Part shown: positions 57,301 to 64,000 of the stretch, piece by piece
Layout: each line of letters starts with the position of its first letter
Position numbering within the stretch: position 1 is the stretch's first letter
Assembly (NCBI RefSeq): GCF_905147045.1
Contig: NC_065893.1
Span: 1,302,001 to 1,366,000, forward strand
From: Nymphalis io
Taxonomy: Eukaryota; Arthropoda; Insecta; Lepidoptera; Nymphalidae
Direction: 5' to 3'
DNA length: 64,000 nucleotides
Position numbers and translations under genes: made by a program
Notes under the pieces: model-generated
What the model was told of the DNA's origin: nothing
The model's input: the letters and a program-made list of their open reading frames with translations, nothing else
The model's database searches: none

Positions 57301-58555
57301 TGTTGTTGTTTGTTAGGTATTATGGTTGAATTTCAATAGTGAATGAGCCAATGTGAGCCAATTAAGAGAAAATACTACTTAGATCATATGGTTGTGGTTG
57401 CATTGATTTATACTTCTCACTGCCACTGTATCTATTGCCGAAGATGACCAATCTTCTTGTCCATTTACGTCTGTCTAAATAAATTACAATGCATTTCATT
57501 TGTTTCTATTTCTCCATGCACTGTTATGTCACTGGAAATACAACAAAATATTTTGAAAGCCGCTGTGAATCAATGTTTATCGCTATAAACAGTGATTATG
57601 CTTTGACTATTTACTGAGCGCGTTTTCATTTTGTAATTATTTACACTGATGCACTTAACTTAAAGTAAATATATAATAACCTGCAGTAAAATGCTGTGAA
57701 AATTTCACCTTTAATTGTGATAATAATAAATGTGATTATTTTGTGACAAAAACTTTAAGATACGTCTACTCCAAAGAACTACTTCTTATGATTTTCAAAA
57801 GATTTTTGACAGACTGAGACATTGCTAATCATTTAAGTTTAAAATCGCCAATAAAATAAACACAGGAATATTACAATTAATGTTAGCCGATTTAGACGTC
57901 GTATAATATAATCAGTATTTACGCCTCGTTAACAATTTGTCGCGCTACATTAATAAAACAGTACAAAGATAAGGCGTGGATTAAAAAAATTGAATATGTT
58001 CAAATATAGAATCTTTAGAAAAGTAGTAACGTAAATACGCGCTGCATCTCCATTAGCTACGCTTCACAAATTCACCCTGTTTTTTAAATTCTTTAACAAA
58101 CATTATTAATGTTTTTGTATAATATATTTAAAAGTTGAAAACCAGGTATTATGCTCTATTCTCGGATTCAGGATTATATCATCTGAATTATTTTATTAAG
58201 ATTATCAGGAAAAGGAAATCTAGAAGGAATTAAGTAGCAACGCACTTGTATATTGGAATAATCTAAATACATTAACTAGAATATATTTATAACATTTATA
58301 TCAAAGAAACAAAATTGGCTATGTTAATAATATAAATTAATTAACTTAAAAAACAAAGATATTAGAGGTATGGTGTAACGTGAAATAGTGTCTTGCAATA
58401 CATCTATTCAATTTAAATTCTATCTAAAGGTCAGGCGCATCAATTGATTCCCTGGCGGCATTTTGTTTTCATATACATGACAAAATATGTGTAAAAACCA
58501 GTTTTTTTTTAATTTTTATTTAATAACGCGAACACTAATAATATATTACAATAGT
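57301..58555. other. Intergenic DNA, no gene recognised
   Basis: AT-rich. A possible S1 scrap lies at 57315-57350 (GGTTGAATTTCAATAGTGAA). Nothing else was identified. Confidence 0.45.
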
Positions 58556-58559
58556 GTTA

Positions 58560-58790
58560 TATAAGTTTTTTTTTTTATAAAAAGTCGAGGCGGATTGGTA
58601 AATGGTCGCCATCACCCATAGTATTGGCACTGTAAGAAATATAAACCGTTCCTTACATTGTTAATGCGCCACCAACCTAAGATGTTATGTCCCTGCCTGT
58701 AGATACAGTGTATCTCACTGATTCTTCTAAACGTAACACAACAATACTAAGTATTGATGTTTGGCGGTTGTGGTGGTGGTAAGTTCTACA
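58560..58790 (-). mobile_element. Degraded S1 element
   Basis: GTCGAGGCGGATTGGTAAATGG, AATGCGCCACCAACCTAAGA and ACACAACAATACTAAGTATTG in reverse S1 order. Confidence 0.72.
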
Positions 58791-58932
58791 AAATACGTAA
58801 TAACAGTTTAGCAATATCCTGTAACAGTTCCATCGTTGGGCTGGATTATTCAGTCAAGGAAAATCTTCCACGTAATACTAATTATCCACACCTTCTCCTC
58901 AAACACTGAGAAACATGTGAAATGTCAGCCCC

Positions 58933-58977
58933 GGATTTAAGCCTAGGCCTAAAAGGCACCGGCCTAGGCTTAAATCC
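58933..58977. repeat. Perfect 17-bp hairpin
   Basis: Arms 58933-58949 and 58961-58977 with an 11-nt loop. GC-rich for this window (GCCTAGGCC core). Confidence 0.93.
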
Positions 58978-59945
58978 ACCCCTCTATCCAAAAATAATAT
59001 AACTTTACTCCAACCGCTTTGGGATGGGGGGCCACAAAAATCAAAGTGCTTTGGGTCTTTAAATCCAGGCTTTTAAATAATAATATGAAATGCAAATAAA
59101 TATTAATTTATAGCAATAAGATTATATAGCATATACCGCATGCAATGATTTTACAGAATACAAAATAAATGTATCCGACCTTCAAATAAGATAGGGTTCT
59201 CAATATTTCAATTTTACTTTATTGTTTTTTTTTGGAATACTTTTACTTCAAAGTTCAAGATAAGCAAACAAATAGTATACAAATAATTTGGTTAAAGAGA
59301 CGAGGTACGTGTGCCCGTACTTAACTAATGTACTTACGACTTTATATTGATTGAATAAATATAAATGAACAAAGTTTTCATACACATTACCAACACAAAA
59401 AAAAATTAAAATGTCACAATTTTGTTTACTTACGATAGAACGGAGGCAAACGAACCATTTTTAAGTCATTTGCACCTTGACCTTCGTATAATGAGAGGTA
59501 TAAGCGAAATCTAACATTTGCAATATTTAATTTTCTTCTAAGCTTGTTTGTTACAATAGGTTTTGGCGATTTTGGTCGACCGACAATTATTGCTCAACAA
59601 ATTTAATAAGTAATGGTTTACGGTTTGATTCAACAAAAGTTGACTTTCAACTAATTAAAAAGGATTATTAATTAATTTCTTTTTATTTTAATTTTGTATT
59701 TTATAAAAATGTCTGTACATAAATATTAATTTTAATTGAAAAGTATAATTTTATTGAATCGATTTTTGTTTTTTCGACTTGATTAAAATTCGCAGTACCA
59801 GTTTTCGATTTATATCGACTGGTATAAACCCGCTATAAGATAAGTTTTGTTGGGCCTGCTTTATCAATAGAGTATATATGCTGTAATATTTCAAAACCTT
59901 TTGGATGCATTGCCTTGATGGTAGAGTGACTTTAATAAATGTTGT

Positions 59946-60240
59946 AACAGCCTGTTAATGTCCCACTGCTGGGCTAAGACCTCCTCTCCATTTTGAGAAG
60001 GTTTGGAGCTTATTCCAACACGCTGCTCCAATGCGGGTTGGTAGAAAACACATGTGGCAGAATTTCAATGAAATTAGACACATGCAGGTTTCCTCACGAT
60101 GTTTTCCTTCACCGTAAAGCACGAGATGAATTATAATCACAAATTAAGTACATGAATATTCAGTGGTGCTTGCCCGGGTTTGAAACCACGATCATCGGTT
60201 AAGATTCACTCGTTCTAACCACTAGGCCATTTCGGCTTTT
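59946..60240 (-). mobile_element. Full-length S2 (Metulj-like) SINE
   Basis: Complete in reverse from ACAGCCTGTTAATGTCCCAC to the head complement (GGGTTTGAAACCACGATCAT, TTCTAACCACTAGGCCATT). Confidence 0.9.
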
Positions 60241-62115
60241 AAAGTACTTACGTTAAATGTATAAAAATAGTACGTATAATAATTTTGATATTTATAGCAT
60301 AAACAAGTGTAAATAATTGTCTTTTGGTTAAATGTAATGAAAGTTTATAACAAAAAAACTTAAAACGACAAAAAAATAAAATTTAAGTGTGTTTGTGATT
60401 AAATAAGTGCCTCTTTTTCAATTGATATGGCTATTTGCGAGTTCGCAAAACTAAAACTTATTTTTGTCAATCTGTCCGTCTTAATGTTTGTCAGGGATAA
60501 TCTTTAAAACGGCAAAAAATTAAATATAAATAACTGATTAATTACAAAGTAATCCAAGGTAATCTTTATTTTTCGTTTAATCTTTATTTCATCAAAATCA
60601 GTTGAATATAAAACTTATAACAATATATAAGTTATACAAAATATTAAAGTTCGCGTACATTTTTGTTGTCCAATATTTTAGACAATGTTAAAATTAGATT
60701 TTGAAGAATTTTAGTCCAAAGCTGAATTCCACGATAGCAAAACGGGTTCAGTTCCTATTTAAAATAGATTCAGATAATTTTATCTTCAATTAATTGACAC
60801 ATTTGCAGGAACTTATCGATCGCGTGGCATTTAATTTAAAAAACAAATGATCTTAAATTAAAAATACATGCAAATAAATAATTTCAACAAAAACAATATC
60901 GAAGTTTTTGTCACCTGTTTTTACTGTTCCCAAATGAATATAAACTTCTACGAAATAAAAAAAAAAACCTATTTCAATCTAAAACACTTCCTTAACTTTC
61001 TAAATCCGGTATTGTCATATTTTTCAATTTTTTACGCATTTGTATTTAACTTATTTTATATAAAATACTATATATAAAAGTAAATAATTTGATCTCAATG
61101 GTCATGGGTTTTCCTTGTGTCAAATCAGTTTTTTGCTTAACGGTAAAGGTAAACTGTGCTAGTAACTTGTATCGGATGAAGTTTTAAGAGATGTATCCGA
61201 CATGTAATGACGTGTCTTGATTGATTAACATGTGAATCCTTTGTCGTTAATGAGAAGCGACGTTTGTCCAGCAATGCCCTGTGTTTTCTCACTTCAACTT
61301 TCATGTACATATATGAATATAAATCATACTTATATTTATTTTTAGATCATATTACTGTAAAATTATTTATTTCAAAGTTAATAATTGTTCATTTAATAGG
61401 TTCGATTATTACACTGAAAAATTTAAGTATACCTGTAAACGAATGAGTAAAGTCATTTAAATTTATTAATTATGGATTTAATTAATTTAAACTAATATTA
61501 TAATCTTTTGTTTATTATTATTACAATTTTTTTTTAAAACGAATTCACTTAACATGTTTATTTAGATTTTGTATGATTATATCTATTTAACTCTTAAATA
61601 TATATATCTAAATATTTGATTAATTTTAGTGGCTGTCTGACTAACTTCTGTGACGCAAGACTATCTCAGAAACTTTATAATGTCAATCGTTAACTGTGTT
61701 TGTTTTAATAAATATATTATATTAATACTATTTTATTTTATTTTATTCCTAATCAATTTATGAAATGTATATATTATATTTTCAATGACATTCGTATTTG
61801 GAATAAATAATTAATTTTATAATTTAAATATAATAAAATAACTTATATTAAGCAAATGATCTTCTTCACTCAAGGCTTTAGATTTCTTAATGATACGTAT
61901 TTATGATAATGATTGAGTAACTTTGCCATGTAACATTTCTCATTAAAAAAAGTTAGTGTTAACTCTATGGTCAAATTCGATGTTAATATTTTTGTAATAA
62001 TTGAATATTTGAGGAAAAGATACCAGAACATGCACGTTTCGAACATTATTTATATTTATTTCCAATTTTTTTATTGATGACAGACTAAAATCGTCAGATT
62101 CTTCCAATAAAAAAT
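60241..62115. other. AT-rich intergenic DNA
   Basis: No gene or known repeat recognised; 60-70-codon frames are AT-biased chance frames. Confidence 0.5.
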
Positions 62116-62127
62116 TAATTAATCAAA

Positions 62128-62248
62128 CAAGAGATGAACTATAAGCACACATAAAACATATAAAAGTCAGTACATAGGGCGTGCCCACGTTCTAGTCAAC
62201 GACCTCTGTTCATGTTTCAAAAGTTCTATCCACTGGCCCATCTCGAGT
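62128..62248 (-). mobile_element. Decayed S2 SINE, head side
   Basis: GAGATGAACTATAAGCACAC followed by TTCTATCCACTGGCCCATCTC, the reverse S2 head with a decayed B box. A separate + strand S2 scrap (CCGACCCGCATTGGAACAATG) lies at 62475-62495. Confidence 0.55.
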
Positions 62249-63434
62249 ATTATAGTAAAAGTTATTATACGGTTGTATACATCTGATTAAAATTGAACTT
62301 TTAACGAACCAATTTCACAATAAATCACTTTTCCAAATTGAAAATTCTGAGCCTAAAGACACTTTAAGCATTGCTGTGCACGAGGAAAATGGTAAGCTAA
62401 AAATAATAGATTATAAGAAATCCTTAGTAAAAAACAAAATTCCTAAAATTATAATTGGAAACTATTAATTTATCCACCGACCCGCATTGGAACAATGGTA
62501 GGAAAAACTCTTAGCCTTTTCATCAATCAGTAAGTAGGCTTATTTCCAAGATTAGAACTTGTATCTTATCTTATATATATAAAAATGGATACTTATTTTT
62601 TATGAGTTTACGCGACATTTATGTTAGCTCTGATTATTAGTTTGTTATCTCTTATAACTGAATTGATTTACGAGCAGATATTTCATTAAATTGTTTTACC
62701 TTATTATCTACTTAAAATATTAATTTTCGCTACATTTATTATAAGTATTTGATCGACGTTTTCGCTACGCTTTTTGCTGTCTAAAAGTTACCTTTTACGT
62801 TTAAGTGAGACCGCTCATGTTAAGCATGATTACTTATATTATTTATGTTTTATTTGTACTAAATAAAATAAATAAATAAGCATTTCTTTCATTTATTTAG
62901 ATATATTGGTTATTTAGTCATTGCTAAGTATATTTTCTATACATAATATAATTCACAGACCAATCGCCTAAACATTGTGAAGTCGTTATCATTTAGAAAG
63001 GACGCGAAGTGAACGGACTGGAGACAGAAATCATAAAATTTATTTACACACAATCAAATTATTACTTTTACCGAAATATAACATTAATATAATTATGTTT
63101 TGACACAGAATTGTTATTTCACATGTTACGTATGTTATAATTACCAAATATATATATAAAAAAATTATACATTTTTTATATTATTACCAGCTACATTTTT
63201 ATTTTTTTTATTTTAATAAATCTATAATAGAATAATATATTATAAAATAAGTACTAAAAATAAAGAAATCGTACGGTTAGTATAAATTCGAATATGGAAC
63301 GCAAAAATATTTCAAAAAATTTGTTTTGTAGATATGATAACGATTCGAAAATGTTTTGTATATAATTATACATCATGAACATATTAGAAGTTTTATAATA
63401 ATTACCTTAAAGTAGGCCAGTTTCCACTGTTGGC

Positions 63435-63655
63435 CAATAGAAACTTCCGATATGGCACAGTGAATAGAACAGGTGAATCTGAACCAAAGATAGCAGGTTC
63501 AAATCCGAATAAGCACAACTGAGTCTCGTACTTGGAGGTCGAAGAAAATATCGCGAGGAGACTTGAACGTGTTAAAAGAAATTCTGGCACATCTATCCAC
63601 CAGCTTGCACTAAAGAATCGTGGAGGAATAATTCCTATGCCTTCTTCTTTTTCCA
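63435..63655 (+). mobile_element. Degraded S2 SINE
   Basis: CACAGTGAATAGAACAGG, GCAGGTTCAAATCC, AAAATATCGCGAGGAGAC and AATTCTGGCACATCTATCC in S2 order. Confidence 0.7.
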
Positions 63656-64000
63656 ACAGTAAACAATTACGATATATATTCGAATATTTTAAGCTAATTT
63701 CGATAAATTGAATAACATATTAATTGTTATTACAATTACGTGTTAAAATATTTAATCAGGTTTATTAAAAAAAAAAGCGAGCGAAGATATTACGGTTGTA
63801 CATGTTAGTAGGTCATTTTTCTTAATAATGCTTAAGAATTAAAAGAACAACAGAACGTTGACCGAAAAGAATTGTAACAAATATTAAAAAATATATAAAA
63901 CAATAATAACATGCAATGATTGATAACAATAAATAAATTATTACTATGTTACTAAAGAAATAATTTATCCTTTCCATTACGTTCATTATTTTGATGCTAT

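Noticed and set aside
1..64000. CRISPR arrays, operons or bacterial features
   Set aside because: No regularly spaced repeats, no operon-like gene packing; introns and polyadenylation signals mark this as animal nuclear DNA.

Overview
This is AT-rich eukaryotic DNA, almost certainly from a butterfly (Lepidoptera, probably Nymphalidae). Genes are sparse, with GT..AG introns and AATAAA polyadenylation signals. The rest is crowded with short interspersed elements and 3'-terminal scraps of LINE reverse transcriptases of kinds common in butterfly genomes. One SINE family (called S2 here) resembles the Metulj SINEs described from Heliconius; that name is from memory and was not searched.

Four protein-coding genes can be supported, all on the + strand and all spliced. 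(1) At 9696-14386 a two-exon gene encodes a 362-residue secreted structural protein: signal peptide, Lys-Arg cleavage site, Gly-rich head and about 17 PYPV motifs. It looks like an insect cuticle or extracellular-matrix protein. (2-4) At 33597-34502, 37486-38284 and 49313-50205 lies a family of three small secreted cysteine-rich peptide genes (A, B, C). They share one architecture: TATA box 63-67 bp before the ATG, a 19-residue signal peptide, a phase-1 intron splitting a Gly codon, and a second exon with C-x5-C-x3-C-x3-C-x7/8-C-x4-C-x-C. Without the fourth Cys this is the cysteine-stabilised alpha-beta (CSab) spacing of defensins and short potassium-channel toxins. The family is the most likely undescribed system here; its function is unknown.

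Between B and C lies a tandem duplication of about 5.3 kb (38719-44014 and 44017-49312) with a period of 5298 bp. The copies are virtually identical; one difference was seen. The unit is mostly transposon fragments, but its right edge is the promoter and 5' leader of gene C and it stops exactly one base before C's ATG. The left copy therefore carries an orphan promoter. This is either a very recent rearrangement or an assembly artefact.

Region by region: 1-9600 intergenic with degraded SINE/LINE pieces; 9600-14630 the PYPV gene with a 3.6-kb intron; 14630-33500 repeat-rich intergenic DNA with several perfect hairpins; 33500-50400 the peptide cluster and duplication; 50400-64000 repeats only (S2, S3, S4, S1, LINE tails), with no gene recognised. 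Repeat families are labelled S1-S4 for cross-reference; these are local labels, not database names. Repeat boundaries are approximate to about 5-15 bp.
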